A stretch of DNA of 64,000 bases from Cytobacillus sp. IB215665 (lineage in GTDB: Bacteria; Bacillota; Bacilli; Bacillales; SM2101). Of the stretch, positions 25,609-35,320 are shown one piece after another. The number at the start of each line of letters is the position of its first letter. The stretch's first letter is position 1. Made by a program: the position numbers and the translations under genes. The DNA lies in assembly GCF_033963835.1 (NCBI RefSeq), contig NZ_JAXBME010000017.1, positions 47,223 through 111,222 of the forward strand. The letters are read 5' to 3'. Under the pieces are notes generated by a model. It had not been told where the DNA came from and searched no databases. It saw only the letters and a program-made list of their open reading frames with translations.

Positions 25609-26598
25609 GTGAAAAGGGCTGACAGGCTGATGGCAATACTCATTGCATTACAGCATAAATCAGAAACTGCACAATCTTTAGCAGCTAAATTTGAAGTATC
25701 AAAAAGAACCATCTTACGAGACATGCAAGCATTATCCGAAATCGGCATTCCTCTATATTCTATGACTGGTCCTAGTGGAGGTTTTCATTTAATGGATGGC
25801 TATCAGCTACCACCACTACAATTTGATGTAAAAGAAGGGTTAGCTATACTATTCGCTCTTCGTGCAATGACAAAAATACAAGACACTCCTTTTAATCAAG
25901 AAAGATGGACAGCACTAGATAAAATCAAAGCAATAATACCTGATGAAACATTGGAACAAATAGACCCAATTCTTAATCATGTCGAATTAGAAATTCCTAA
26001 TAGAAATTACAAAACCCCTTTGTTAATGTCATTGCTAGAATATACGGTAAACTCACAGTGGTTGAACATAAAATATAGATCCAAAAATCATCACCGCTGG
26101 GTCAAAATCCTCCCTAAAAGAGTATACACTGCTCACGGATTTTGGTATTGCGAAGCCTACTCTCATTTGCATCAAGAAGATCGCATTTTTAGAGTTGACC
26201 GCATGGACAACATTGAAGTCATTGAATTAACAGACAACATGACACCTAGTCAAAAACCTAGTGAAGAGGACGCAACAAGCCCTGCCCCTCCTATACGAGT
26301 TATTGCAAAATTAACTTATCAAGGTGCATTACAATTGGAGCAAGACCCTCATATCGGACATCTAGTAAAAAACATCACAGATAACGAATGGGAAATTGAT
26401 TACATGTGTCCAGCAACAGAGTGGAATTATACTGTGAACTATTTTTTCTCTCTCGGATTAAATGCTCATGTGGTAGAACCAGAAGCTATGCGAAATGAGA
26501 TTTTCCAGCTTGCACAGAACATGTGTCATCGTTATTCAGATAAAAGGAATTCAATTGGAAAAGCAAAATCAGAAATTAATTTAAAGGAGCAAATCTAA
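25609..26598 (+). CDS. HTH/WYL-domain transcriptional regulator (YobV-like)
   Basis: 329 residues. N-terminal DeoR-type HTH (AAKFEVSKRTILRDMQALSE), then a WYL domain with KYRSKNHHRWVKILPKRV near 150, and a C-terminal WCX-like extension. GTG start at 25609 with AAGGAGGTGACACAAT upstream. Its stop overlaps the ATG of the following VOC gene, so the two are coupled. Similar YobV-like proteins control neighbouring small enzyme genes. Confidence 0.85.
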   Translation: MKRADRLMAILIALQHKSETAQSLAAKFEVSKRTILRDMQALSEIGIPLYSMTGPSGGFHLMDGYQLPPLQFDVKEGLAILFALRAMTKIQDTPFNQERWTALDKIKAIIPDETLEQIDPILNHVELEIPNRNYKTPLLMSLLEYTVNSQWLNIKYRSKNHHRWVKILPKRVYTAHGFWYCEAYSHLHQEDRIFRVDRMDNIEVIELTDNMTPSQKPSEEDATSPAPPIRVIAKLTYQGALQLEQDPHIGHLVKNITDNEWEIDYMCPATEWNYTVNYFFSLGLNAHVVEPEAMRNEIFQLAQNMCHRYSDKRNSIGKAKSEINLKEQI

Positions 26599-27023
26599 TG
26601 AAACTAAAAAAATTCACAACAAACTTTATTGTGGAAAATATTAATCAATCAATAATATTCTATCAAGATGTGTTAGGTTTTCAGGTCGAGATGATTGTAG
26701 ATCGTAATCAAAATACCGACAATCAAATTAATGAAAGTAAAGACTATGTTTTTGCCATTATGAGCAAGGATAATATAGTGTTAATGTTTCAAACACCAGA
26801 AAGTATGGCAGAAGATGTGCCTGTATTTAAGGACATTACACCTGGGACATCTGCCTGCTATTATTTAGAAGTAGAGGGATTGAAAGAATTCTACCAAGAA
26901 ATCAAAACAAAAGTTGAAGTCGTAAAAGACTTATACACAACTTGGTACGGTATGGAAGAATTCCATATCAAAGACTGCAACGGGAATATAATAGGGTTTG
27001 GAGAAAGAACTGAAGAAGCATAG
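26598..27023 (+). CDS. VOC-family protein
   Basis: 141 residues, one VOC domain (NFIVENINQSIIFYQDVLGF at the start, HIKDCNGNIIGFGE at the end). Its ATG overlaps the stop of the WYL regulator, whose transcript it shares. The usual final DPDGN is DCNGN here. Followed by a strong terminator. Substrate unknown. Confidence 0.82.
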   Translation: MKLKKFTTNFIVENINQSIIFYQDVLGFQVEMIVDRNQNTDNQINESKDYVFAIMSKDNIVLMFQTPESMAEDVPVFKDITPGTSACYYLEVEGLKEFYQEIKTKVEVVKDLYTTWYGMEEFHIKDCNGNIIGFGERTEEA

Positions 27024-27034
27024 TTAAAGGATTA

Positions 27035-27067
27035 CCATGTGGAGAGCCTACCCCACATGGTTTTTTT
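27035..27067 (+). terminator. Rho-independent terminator
   Basis: CCATGTGG and CCACATGG around a 10-nt loop, followed by seven T. Confidence 0.88.
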
Positions 27068-27069
27068 AT

Positions 27070-27094
27070 AAGACTCTTTTCGTAAACTATGTTT
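27070..27094. repeat. Truncated end of the dispersed element
   Basis: AGACTCTTTTCGTAAACTATG matches one terminus of the repeat family; the rest is missing. The following 280 bp to the cre site contain only an unsupported 74-codon frame on the minus strand. Confidence 0.45.
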
Positions 27095-27376
27095 TTTTTA
27101 TTTATATTTGTAATTGATGAAAAGATAAGAATTTCTCACATGAGTGAGCAAAGAGTTGAATTGGTTAGTGATTTTTTTATCAATGTTCATACTTGATTCC
27201 CTGCTATCAATAAAATATCCCTTTATTACACCAGTATTATACGATGGTGTAAATATCCAAAAATTACGATAAACGCTATTATATGTCGATAAGACGCTAT
27301 TTAGTTGATATATATACATCATTCATACCAAATACTTACTATTTCGTTAATATACTCCTAATATTGTTCAAGCTTA

Positions 27377-27392
27377 TTGAAAGCGCATTCAA
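27377..27392 (+). promoter_or_regulatory. Catabolite-responsive element (cre) upstream of the symporter
   Basis: TTGAAAGCGCATTCAA fits the consensus WTGNAANCGNWNNCAW at every defined position. It is 46 bp before the small accessory ORF and so in the promoter region of the symporter. CcpA would repress transport when a preferred sugar is present. Confidence 0.65.
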
Positions 27393-27437
27393 TACCGTGG
27401 TAGCATAATTTTACATAGCACATAAGGAGGGTAATCA

Positions 27438-27539
27438 ATGGCAAGCTTATCAATTACATCCTATCTATTACTATTTAGTATGCCTTTGTTAATCGCATTA
27501 TCTGTTTTGACTTATCTACTTGAAAGGAGAAATTCATAA
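27438..27539 (+). CDS. Symporter small accessory protein (33 residues)
   Basis: ATG 27438 has AAGGAGGG 7 nt upstream. The product is one hydrophobic helix (SYLLLFSMPLLIALSVLTYL) ended by LERRNS. Its stop TAA overlaps the ATG of the sodium/solute symporter, so it is translated with it. Short single-helix proteins just upstream of SSS-family symporters are known as symporter small accessory proteins; that family match is by size, topology and position. Confidence 0.7.
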   Translation: MASLSITSYLLLFSMPLLIALSVLTYLLERRNS

Positions 27540-28987
27540 TGCATGAAGCAACTCTTATTACTTTCATTGTATATCTCATTTTAATGCTCGTTATCGGTTT
27601 TATCTCCTATCGTTTAACAAAAAACTTATCAGATTATGTATTAGGTGGGAGAAATTTAGGTCCAGGAGTAACGGCACTTAGCGCTGGGGCTTCTGATATG
27701 AGTAGCTGGTTGTTATTAGGTTTACCTGGATCAGCCTACCTTTCAGGTATGAATGCGCTATGGATTACAGTAGGATTAGCTATCGGTGCGTATTTAAATT
27801 GGCAATTCGTGGCACGGCGACTTAGAGCCTATACTGAAATATCCAACAACTCAATTACGATTCCAGATTTTTTAGAAAACCGCTTCAAAGATCGATCAAA
27901 GATTTTACGCATCACGTCTGCTGTTGTTATCCTCATATTTTTCACCTTATACATATCTTCAGGAATGGTTGGCGGAGCCATTTTGTTTGAAAACTCATTC
28001 GGTTTATCGTATAGCTCTGCTTTATGGATTGGTGCACTCGTCATTGTTTCATATACATTTTTAGGTGGTTTTCTTGCTGTTAGTTGGACAGATTTTGTTC
28101 AAGGTATTTTAATGTTTCTTGCTTTGGTTATTGTCCCTATAGTAGCCATCACCGAAATGGGGGGGATCGGTGAAACGATAGATCGAGTAGCATCGATTGA
28201 TCCAACTTATTTAGATGCTGCTGCCGATACAACCTTTATTGGAGTTGTTTCCTTATTAGCTTGGGGACTTGGGTATTTCGGACAGCCACATATTTTAGCA
28301 AGATTTATGGCTATAAAATCCGTAAAAGATATTCCCACTGCTAGGTTAATAGGGATGACTTGGATGATACTAGCTGCGTTAGGTGCAGTTTTTACCGGGT
28401 TTGTCGGAATTGCCTATTTTGCAGATGTACCTTTAGCAAATCCCGAAATTGTATTTATTGAATTTACGCAAGTATTATTTGATCCTTGGGTTTCTGGGTT
28501 TTTATTAGCTGCAATATTAGCTGCAATTATGAGTACAATTGACTCTCAGTTACTCGTATCATCAAGTGCAGTCGTTGAAGACTTTTATAAATCGTTGTAC
28601 AAAAAGCAAGCTGGTGATCGTGAGTTAGTGTGGATTAGTCGATTATCTGTTGTAATCATTGCTATTATTGCCATCCTTCTAGCCTCAAATCCTGAGAGCT
28701 CAGTACTAGAGCTAGTAAGCTACGCTTGGGCAGGTTTTGGTGCTGCATTCGGTCCAGTAATCCTCTTTTCGCTATTTTGGAAGCGGATGAATGGAAGTGG
28801 AGCGGCTGCTGGGTTGTTTGTAGGGGCACTGACTGTTATGCTTTGGAAAAATGCTGAAGGTGGCCTGTTTGATCTTTACGAAATTGTACCAGGATTTATT
28901 TTTGCATCATTAGCCATCGTGATCGTAAGTTTAGTAGGAGAAAAGCCCTCTAAAGAAATTGAAAACGAATTTGAACAAGTAAAATGA
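27539..28987 (+). CDS. putP: Sodium/proline symporter (PutP/OpuE type)
   Basis: 482 residues and about 13 transmembrane helices of the sodium:solute symporter family. The early GGRNLGPGVTALSAGASDMS and GYFGQPHILARFMAIKS motifs are those of PutP/OpuE proline carriers. It brings in L-proline with Na+, for use as carbon/nitrogen source or as osmoprotectant. The perfect cre site upstream favours a catabolic role, but no putA/putB-like genes are next to it. The ATG overlaps the stop of the small accessory ORF. Confidence 0.85.
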   Translation: MHEATLITFIVYLILMLVIGFISYRLTKNLSDYVLGGRNLGPGVTALSAGASDMSSWLLLGLPGSAYLSGMNALWITVGLAIGAYLNWQFVARRLRAYTEISNNSITIPDFLENRFKDRSKILRITSAVVILIFFTLYISSGMVGGAILFENSFGLSYSSALWIGALVIVSYTFLGGFLAVSWTDFVQGILMFLALVIVPIVAITEMGGIGETIDRVASIDPTYLDAAADTTFIGVVSLLAWGLGYFGQPHILARFMAIKSVKDIPTARLIGMTWMILAALGAVFTGFVGIAYFADVPLANPEIVFIEFTQVLFDPWVSGFLLAAILAAIMSTIDSQLLVSSSAVVEDFYKSLYKKQAGDRELVWISRLSVVIIAIIAILLASNPESSVLELVSYAWAGFGAAFGPVILFSLFWKRMNGSGAAAGLFVGALTVMLWKNAEGGLFDLYEIVPGFIFASLAIVIVSLVGEKPSKEIENEFEQVK

Positions 28988-29008
28988 ATTATCGTATAAA
29001 ATATAAAG

Positions 29009-29041
29009 AAACTACTCTCATATCCTAAGGGAGTAGTTTTT
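29009..29041 (+). terminator. Rho-independent terminator
   Basis: AAACTACTC and GAGTAGTTT around a 13-nt loop with a T run, 22 bp after the symporter stop. Confidence 0.85.
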
Positions 29042-29073
29042 CATTTGAACTCTAGAGAGATATTTTCATAACA

Positions 29074-29427
29074 TTAACACTTACAAATCATTAAGTGATT
29101 TCCGTCAGGATCTTTGAAATTAAAATAATGATTATGTTCAATTTCAGAAGTTAACTGAACCCCTTTTTGTTTCATATATGTATAAGCTGCCTCAATATCT
29201 TCTGTATTAAAATGAAATAATGGCGTTTTAAAAATATTTTCCTCTGAAAATATTTTACTGTCTAGTACAATACCCGAACCTTTCATAGGCATTACATATA
29301 TATGACCAAACTGAACTTCTCCGTCTACAGGTAAACCTAAAATGTCACAATACCAATCACGTGCATTTTCTATATTACTTACTGGAATAAAAACGGTCCC
29401 AATTTCATTTAAAACAGGAATACTCAT
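29074..29427 (-). CDS. VOC-family protein
   Basis: 117 residues from ATG 29427, which has GGAGG 7 nt upstream; the frame opens two codons earlier. One VOC domain: IPVSNIENARDWYCDILGL and NFKDPDGNHLMICKC. The pair CKC at the C-terminus is unusual. It stands alone. Substrate unknown. Confidence 0.82.
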   Translation of the reverse strand: MSIPVLNEIGTVFIPVSNIENARDWYCDILGLPVDGEVQFGHIYVMPMKGSGIVLDSKIFSEENIFKTPLFHFNTEDIEAAYTYMKQKGVQLTSEIEHNHYFNFKDPDGNHLMICKC

Positions 29428-29451
29428 CACCATACCTCCTACTTTTTTAAA

Positions 29452-29568
29452 AGACTCATTTTATAAACTTTGTTGCTATAGTTCCTAAATCAAAAGTAAT
29501 AAGATAGACTTTATAGCTATCGTTTTACAGTACTACGAAAAACGACAATCAATGCGAAAATACCGCTT
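29452..29568. repeat. Dispersed intergenic inverted-repeat element, copy 6
   Basis: AGACTCATTTTATAAACTTTG opens and AATGCGAAAATACCGCTT closes it; TTGCTATAGTTCCTAAAT is shared with copy 3. A shorter version of the family. Confidence 0.6.
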
Positions 29569-29726
29569 GATCCCCCTAGGTAAGATACCATAAATACAAT
29601 TATTTCAAATAATAAGAATTTTTACAATATATTTTTTAGTGTTAAACTCTAATTTATCAAAAATGAACTTATTTGATGACTACGAATAACATTAAATTCA
29701 TTTGAACTTTAACTACTTGTTCCTTC

Positions 29727-29795
29727 TACGTTTTCTTATTGTTGCGAAGTCCTAGTACAAGTAGAAAAAGAACAACGATCATGCGAAAACAGCCT
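29727..29795. repeat. Partial copy of the dispersed element
   Basis: ACAACGATCATGCGAAAACAGCCT is the right end of the family (compare 5509-5533 and 2884-2906). The following 170 bp (29800-29970) hold only a 20-codon frame ending at 29970 that I do not call a gene. Confidence 0.45.
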
Positions 29796-29972
29796 GTTTT
29801 AAAAGAGGAAATGGCTCTTATAATCAAATTACAGTAATAAAAAAAAGTGGGTGATGAAAGGCTAGATTTTTAGAAGAGAAACCGTCAACCGTTGCGGTAA
29901 GCTTGGAATGAAAGAGGTATTTGTTGTTTCTATTAATTATGATAATGATGTATGGAAAATTGTAAAATGAGT

Positions 29973-30191
29973 TCAAGTTCTTAAAACAAGCGCATGAAAA
30001 CGAAACCTGATCATGTTAAAGAATTGAACAAGTCGGAATACTTTTTTCGATTCTTCAAGATCAGCTAATGTTTCAACAATTAAATCTTCAATCTCATCTA
30101 CTGTTTTGTTTGAATAATCAATCCCTAAATCCTGTGCATATCTACGGAATGGTTCTGATGGAGATACCATATATTGTTTGGCAGTTTTCAT
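29973..30191 (-). CDS. Small hypothetical protein (72 residues)
   Basis: ATG 30191 has a strong AAGGAGGAATAAGTC upstream. The product has an acidic middle (TVDEIEDLIVETLADLEE) and a basic, aromatic end (FFNMIRFRFHALVL). No known motif. It is read as real because of the ribosome binding site and amino acid make-up. Role unknown. Confidence 0.5.
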   Translation of the reverse strand: MKTAKQYMVSPSEPFRRYAQDLGIDYSNKTVDEIEDLIVETLADLEESKKVFRLVQFFNMIRFRFHALVLRT

Positions 30192-30365
30192 GACTTATTC
30201 CTCCTTGTAAATTTGGGTTTAGCTTGATTTGCTACAAATTATGATTGTTCTATGATTCTAATCGTTTGCTTTACATACTAATTATTGTACAAGCTAAATC
30301 TTAAATCTAAAGTATGATAAAAATGAAGAATTTCTTAAGAACATTTATTTCAAAATCTTAAATAC

Positions 30366-30398
30366 AAAAAGCACAGATCATGACTTACTGTGCTTTGT
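30366..30398 (-). terminator. Rho-independent terminator
   Basis: On the minus strand CAAAGCACAG and CTGTGCTTTTT around a 12-nt loop, 30 bp after the amine oxidase stop. Confidence 0.82.
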
Positions 30399-30427
30399 TG
30401 AAATGAGACAGAATAGAATATTGTAAG

Positions 30428-31534
30428 TTATAATGGAGCTTTGTATATTTCATTAATTTCAGATACCACACGCTCAGCTGATCGTAAAGCTCCTTCAAGA
30501 TGTCCCCCAAACTCAGCATCAGTTTCTGTACCTGCAAAAAATAACTTCTTTTCCCACGTACGAATTCCTGTCGGTGGACCATACCTTGGAAAATCGCTAA
30601 GTGAAGTGATATCCTCTGCTACCGCTGTCTCATTATCAGTTGACCAATCCTTATATAGCAAATCTACCGGGTTATTCGCTGGTGCTCCAAATAGCCGAGT
30701 CAACTGCTCCACGACTAGTTTGAATATCTTTTCCTCGCCTAGTCCTTGACGCATTTTCGCAGGTATCCTAAAGAAACCGAAAAGTGCTCCTGAACCAATT
30801 TGAGGTGAAGCATCATGTATTTCCTGCAATGGACCAATCCAGCTCGTTACTTGACCAGAAAGTCCATGTTCTCTCCAAAAAGGTCGGTCATAAACCGCAA
30901 TCACCTTTGCCTGTCCTCCCATCCACGTAGGCTTATTAAGGAGGCTCCCCATAAGTTCCGTTGAGAGAGAAGGTGAAAAATCAATGTGATTTGCTACAAG
31001 TCTAGGAGGCAATGCAAGAATGACAGCTCTTGGTCGAAAATATTTTTTTTTGCTTCCAACGAGCGCTTCAACAGTAATTTCTTCTTCACCTTCCCATCGA
31101 ATTGTTGTTACACGCGTGTTCATCTCGATTGTCCCGAGAGGTAGTGTAGCTGCCACGGCATCAATGAGAGATTGTACTCCACCTTTGAAGCGGGTAGACC
31201 TCTCAACAGCTCCTTCTGGTAACAAATATCTCTGTGCTGGTTCATTCTTAAACCGTTCCAAAAGATTAGTTCCTTTGATGTGCTGATCAAATGTATGTAA
31301 CCCAAGCTCTTTAACAAGGCTAGTTATAACCGGCTCATAGTGCGGCCAGAACCATGTCGGTCCCAAATCAAACTTGTCAAGACCGTGAATACCTAGCCCC
31401 AAATTACTTAAAACTCTACCTCCAATTCTCCCTCTACTTTCCAAAACCCTACAATTGATGCCTTGTGCAATTAATAAAGAAGCAGCACGTAGACCACTTA
31501 AGCCAGCACCCACAATTATGATAGGATCGTTCAT
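30428..31534 (-). CDS. Flavin-dependent amine oxidase family protein
   Basis: 368 residues. The FAD-binding Rossmann motif IIVGAGLSGLRAASLL is at residues 5-20, followed by GGRVLSN (FAD contact) near 42, and the C-terminal FAD motif FFAGTETDAEFGGHLEGAL near 335. This is the monoamine oxidase/protoporphyrinogen oxidase-like fold. It oxidises an amine with O2, substrate unknown. ATG 31534 has AATGGAGGT upstream. Cytoplasmic. Monocistronic. Confidence 0.85.
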   Translation of the reverse strand: MNDPIIIVGAGLSGLRAASLLIAQGINCRVLESRGRIGGRVLSNLGLGIHGLDKFDLGPTWFWPHYEPVITSLVKELGLHTFDQHIKGTNLLERFKNEPAQRYLLPEGAVERSTRFKGGVQSLIDAVAATLPLGTIEMNTRVTTIRWEGEEEITVEALVGSKKKYFRPRAVILALPPRLVANHIDFSPSLSTELMGSLLNKPTWMGGQAKVIAVYDRPFWREHGLSGQVTSWIGPLQEIHDASPQIGSGALFGFFRIPAKMRQGLGEEKIFKLVVEQLTRLFGAPANNPVDLLYKDWSTDNETAVAEDITSLSDFPRYGPPTGIRTWEKKLFFAGTETDAEFGGHLEGALRSAERVVSEINEIYKAPL

Positions 31535-31964
31535 CTTTTTTTACCTCCATTTCGAAACTTTAAACTGGATATAATATTCTTCGTACCCAGAAAGCCTTAA
31601 TTACCATACGTTCATTGGTTTTCGTACTATGAAAGAATAATTATACCTCTAGTACTCGTTATAGCTTTCTTCTGTAACACTATGAAAACCCGTAAAAGCT
31701 CTTCTCACTAAGCTAATTTTAATAAACAGAATAACTACGTGTACTAGACAAGTTTAAAAAATTTTAGTTATTTGTATAATTTCAACCACAAAACATATAA
31801 AAAAGCTTAAATTACTAATAATATATTTTATCTACTAATAGGTAAATTTTCAACAGAAATGATTATAACCATCAACCAAACCCCAAGCTTACGTTTAAAA
31901 TTCATTTGAATATTGAGTTTAGCGTACGCTCAGCACAAAGTATGACAACAAGGCTGACTCCATA
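31535..31964. other. Intergenic region without a gene
   Basis: About 430 bp of AT-rich sequence. I see no ORF with a ribosome binding site, no strong hairpin and no clear copy of the dispersed element. Confidence 0.5.
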
Positions 31965-32729
31965 TCACCAAGTGAAAGGTGGTATGGAATCATCAATGGA
32001 GCGTATATCATATCCTTGATCAAGTAGATAAACAATTACTGCTTCTATATGTTCACATGTAGCTTTTGTATCATGAAATAAAATAACTGGTTGTTCATTC
32101 TTTAGCTCAAGGTTCTTGACATCATTAATAACATTTTCAACCATTCTTTCATCTTGGGTTACCCAATCTTCGCTATCTATGTTCCAATCCCATATTTGAT
32201 AGCCAATATCTTGAATCGCTTCCTTCCACCCTTCCTCAAAAAAAGGTTTACTTCCATATGGCGTACGAATTAATGTAGTATCAATACCAGTTATTGTTTG
32301 GAGCGTTATTCGTTCTTTCTCCATTTCATTAATAACATTTTCCAGTGATGCATATACATGACGAGCATCATGGGTCACACCATGAAGGCCGATACTGTGA
32401 CCTTTCTTTATTACTTCTTTAACGATGTTTGGATATTTTCTCATATAGCCATCGAGCATAAAGAAGGTTACTTTTACATTATATTTATCAAATAGATCTA
32501 AAAATTTCTCAGTATATTCCGAAGGGCCATCATCTATAGTTATATATGCAACCTTACTTCTCGATGTAGTTTCCTCTGAATAATCTTGCTCAGCTTTTAC
32601 AGGACTGACCGAATAGAATAAACAAGAAAGTAGAATGAAAAGAATCATGAAAACCCTGAAAAATATAACGACGATGTTTAACTTAAAAATTGGTTTAATA
32701 CAAAGTTGCTTTGTATAATGTTGATTCAC
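31965..32729 (-). CDS. Polysaccharide deacetylase (NodB domain, secreted)
   Basis: 254 residues. A basic N-terminus and hydrophobic stretch (residues 19-42) end at SPVKAEQ, a signal peptidase site near 46. The NodB domain has TIDDGPS (D66, D67), the metal pair H116-x3-H120 in GLHGVTHD, RTPYG and ILFHD. Such enzymes remove acetyl groups from cell-wall or exopolysaccharide N-acetylhexosamines. GTG start 32729 with GGGAGGAG upstream. Acts outside the membrane. Exact substrate unknown. Confidence 0.88.
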   Translation of the reverse strand: MNQHYTKQLCIKPIFKLNIVVIFFRVFMILFILLSCLFYSVSPVKAEQDYSEETTSRSKVAYITIDDGPSEYTEKFLDLFDKYNVKVTFFMLDGYMRKYPNIVKEVIKKGHSIGLHGVTHDARHVYASLENVINEMEKERITLQTITGIDTTLIRTPYGSKPFFEEGWKEAIQDIGYQIWDWNIDSEDWVTQDERMVENVINDVKNLELKNEQPVILFHDTKATCEHIEAVIVYLLDQGYDIRSIDDSIPPFTW

Positions 32730-32857
32730 TTTCTTTCTCCTCCCTTATTATTATCTATATTCTTCCACAATTAACAGATTAATTATCCTTGCACAAAAAA
32801 TAAATAGTTAAATTTTGTTTCTATTCAACTATATATAAACACTTTGGTTGTAGTAAT

Positions 32858-33040
32858 GGCTCTCTTTGTAACTATTTTAACTAAGACAACATTGTTGCTA
32901 TTCTTATTAAAAATGGACAGTATGAAGAGTTTTAATGAAACTTCAATTATTGTATATTAGTAGAAAAGATCCCATGAACGCCAGGTTGATACGTGCTTAA
33001 ATCTTAGATTGAAAAATAAAAATTAACTCGAAAACAGCTA
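32858..33040. repeat. Dispersed intergenic inverted-repeat element, copy 7
   Basis: GGCTCTCTTTGTAACTATT opens and CTCGAAAACAGCT closes it; TTGTTGCTATTC and AAAATGGACAGT match other copies. Some internal divergence. Confidence 0.55.
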
Positions 33041-33217
33041 TAGTAATTTAAAGACACTTATCGGTATTTTTTCTGTTAATAAAATCAGCAAGGACCTGCA
33101 TAAGAATAGTAATAGATGCCAACTTCATGATTCATTTTCTGATGATGTAGGGAAATTGCAAATTTGATGGGTAAGGGAGCTATAAATGTTCCTACAAAAA
33201 GGAAAGTAGGTGAATTT

Positions 33218-33478
33218 GTGCAAATCTTTGTTTATTCTTTTGTTGCAGTTATTATTATTGTTGGGTTTTCTTCCACATTGGTTAGCAAGCGGAAGCCAAC
33301 ATTGTACTGGTTACCAGGAACAATTTTATCCGTTATTACTTTGGCATTCGCGATAATTAGTTTTTTTACCCTTAATGGCTGGGATGCTATGGGCTTTTTC
33401 TTTTTGTTTATTAGTGTGCTTTTCGGCTCCGTAATAGGAACATTCATTGTAAAGTTTAAGAAAGCGTCGATACATTAA
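33218..33478 (+). CDS. Small membrane protein (YesK-like)
   Basis: 86 residues from the GTG at 33218, which has AGGTGA 4 nt upstream; the frame opens at 33164 without a site. Three hydrophobic segments with KRKPTLYWLPGTIL between the first and second, a pattern seen in YesK-like proteins. No known function. Monocistronic. Confidence 0.55.
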   Translation: MQIFVYSFVAVIIIVGFSSTLVSKRKPTLYWLPGTILSVITLAFAIISFFTLNGWDAMGFFFLFISVLFGSVIGTFIVKFKKASIH

Positions 33479-33874
33479 CAAATAGTAGCTAACTATATGC
33501 ACTTTAATTTCTCAGCAAGGCTGTTTTTGTAAGGTTGCTGTCTATCATACAAGTAATATTCCTTCTATATATACCGGCAATCTAGCACTAAAACCTAGTC
33601 TAGCTGTTCTTATGTAGCACAAGTAGCAACTAAAGATATTAAAGAAGAACCTTCAATTGAAGGTTCTCAACAATTAATGTGATTCTAAGAATTTATCGGA
33701 GTTACTCACTTTAGATGCTCAATGATTTTATATTGCATTTTTCATATATCATACAGCTTGTATCGTAAATAGAAATAGACTTTATACGATGGTCAGTATT
33801 CTTATATAATTGGGAGAAATTATTAATGCTGAAACAAGTGAAGTTACAGTTAAGTTTCAATAGACTAAGTCTCA
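33479..33874. other. Intergenic region with a perfect palindrome
   Basis: About 400 bp without a gene. AGAACCTTCAA followed directly by its complement TTGAAGGTTCT (33646-33667) could form a hairpin with almost no loop; no T run follows. Possibly a terminator remnant. Confidence 0.45.
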
Positions 33875-34387
33875 CTAACTTAAAAATTTGCTAACATGCT
33901 CTATAATACTTTCACCGTTTTCGAATTGTATTATTTTATATTTGTAATCCGTATTTCTAATAAAATTCGGTAGGAAGTCTTGATTATATTTTTTGTTCCA
34001 TTCAATTAATTGTTGTATGCTTTGAGTTGTTTCTTTTTTAGTTGAAGGTAATAAACCTGTTTTTCTTTTTTGGAACCTACTCCAAATTCTATTTTCCTGT
34101 ATTGATAACGGTGTTTGAAGGACAAATATTTGATCAGCGAGTGCGAAGCTAGGGGCTAACCAAGTGAAATATACTCCTTCTATAATCCATGAAGGGTGTT
34201 CCACAAACCCTTTCAAATTGTTATCCCGCATAGATGCAGAAGCTTTTATACCATACTCTTCTGCTTGTTGATCCCAAAATATTTGATCTAAATCTAAGTG
34301 TGGTATTTTATACATTTCACTTAACTGCTTAGCAGTATATGTTTTTCCACTCCCTGCTCCACCAATAATATGAACTCTTATATCCAT
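33875..34387 (-). CDS. P-loop kinase-like ATPase (DNA topology modulation protein/FlaR-like)
   Basis: 170 residues. The Walker A motif GGAGSGKT is at residues 9-16, followed by HLDLDQIFW and WIIEGVY, the pattern of the adenylate-kinase-like family annotated in Bacillus as topology modulation protein. ATP binding is clear; the substrate is unknown, and the historic name is not proof of a DNA role. ATG 34387 has AAAGGGGTGA upstream. Confidence 0.8.
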   Translation of the reverse strand: MDIRVHIIGGAGSGKTYTAKQLSEMYKIPHLDLDQIFWDQQAEEYGIKASASMRDNNLKGFVEHPSWIIEGVYFTWLAPSFALADQIFVLQTPLSIQENRIWSRFQKRKTGLLPSTKKETTQSIQQLIEWNKKYNQDFLPNFIRNTDYKYKIIQFENGESIIEHVSKFLS

Positions 34388-34871
34388 TCACCCCTTTCAA
34401 CTACTCTAAAGTCAATCATTTCTGTTCTTTCACTTACAATGTAATTTCCTATTAAATAGGTTAAGAGTTTTTTGAGAACTCCTGTCAATTAAACTACATT
34501 GTTACCATCTGAATTGAGCAATGAAGTAGATTTAATTACTTCTCAATAAATGCTAGATAAGATTTCCTATAACCTAACTAAACAATAGAAATAGAATGTT
34601 AATTAATAATTCTACTCTTTACTATATAAACCTTCTATATAGTTTTTTGTACATCAAATGTTGTTTAAAGTCTAAAGCCATATAAACTTAACGTTTGTGG
34701 CTTCTTTTCCCCATTAATTTGATGACAACTGTATAAATTTATTTCTGCTGTCTTATGTTAGTAACATGAGCAATATATAAGACTTTCGTAAATTATTGAA
34801 TAATCGTCCCTCATCATAACCGACACTTACATAATTTAAGATATCTTTTACACTATAAATTCATAAACATC
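34388..34871. other. Intergenic region without a gene
   Basis: About 480 bp, AT-rich. AAGCCATATAAACTTAACGTTTGTGGCTTCTT-like sequence near 34675-34710 recalls the centre of the dispersed element but its ends are not seen. Nothing else supported. Confidence 0.4.
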
Positions 34872-34900
34872 AAAAAAACAGCAGCTTCATAAGCTACTGC
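34872..34900 (-). terminator. Rho-independent terminator
   Basis: On the minus strand GCAGTAGCTT-ATG-AAGCTGCTG followed by seven T, after the membrane protein at 34925. Confidence 0.8.
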
Positions 34901-34924
34901 ATCTAATCGTTTATACATCTCATT

Positions 34925-35218
34925 TCATTTAAATATTTTTAATATCCCGAACATGAAAGCAATAGCTAATCCGATAATGGAGATGAATCTGAGGAAATAG
35001 AGCTCAAACATGAAACTAATTATTACAATAGGTAGTCCAATCATAATCATAAGAGATACAAACTTCCTATAGCGAATCACTTCTTCTGAAAGCTCAGGTT
35101 CTTCCTTGTACATCCATCTATTCCCAAATAACATACTTTCCTCGGGAGAAATATAAGCCCAAATTAACAATGCATATATAGGAATCATAAAAATAACTGT
35201 TAAAATCGCTGTAGTCAT
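34925..35218 (-). CDS. Small membrane protein (97 residues)
   Basis: One N-terminal hydrophobic helix (residues 4-22), a polar loop with SPEESMLFGNRWMYKEEPEL, and two C-terminal helices (52-70 and 72-92). The charged loop after helix 1 is on the opposite side from the short KIFK tail. ATG 35218 has GGAGGAGACTTT upstream. No family recognised. Confidence 0.6.
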   Translation of the reverse strand: MTTAILTVIFMIPIYALLIWAYISPEESMLFGNRWMYKEEPELSEEVIRYRKFVSLMIMIGLPIVIISFMFELYFLRFISIIGLAIAFMFGILKIFK

Positions 35219-35320
35219 AAAGTCTCCTCCATGAGTATTACATTTTAGTTTATATTAAATTCAGTAGACCCCCACCCACCTGAAGGGCTTCATATAATTG
35301 CACCATACTTAAGTAAATAA

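Noticed and set aside
27098..27322. 74-codon ORF on the minus strand
   Set aside because: No ribosome binding site and no protein-like pattern; AT-rich intergenic sequence.
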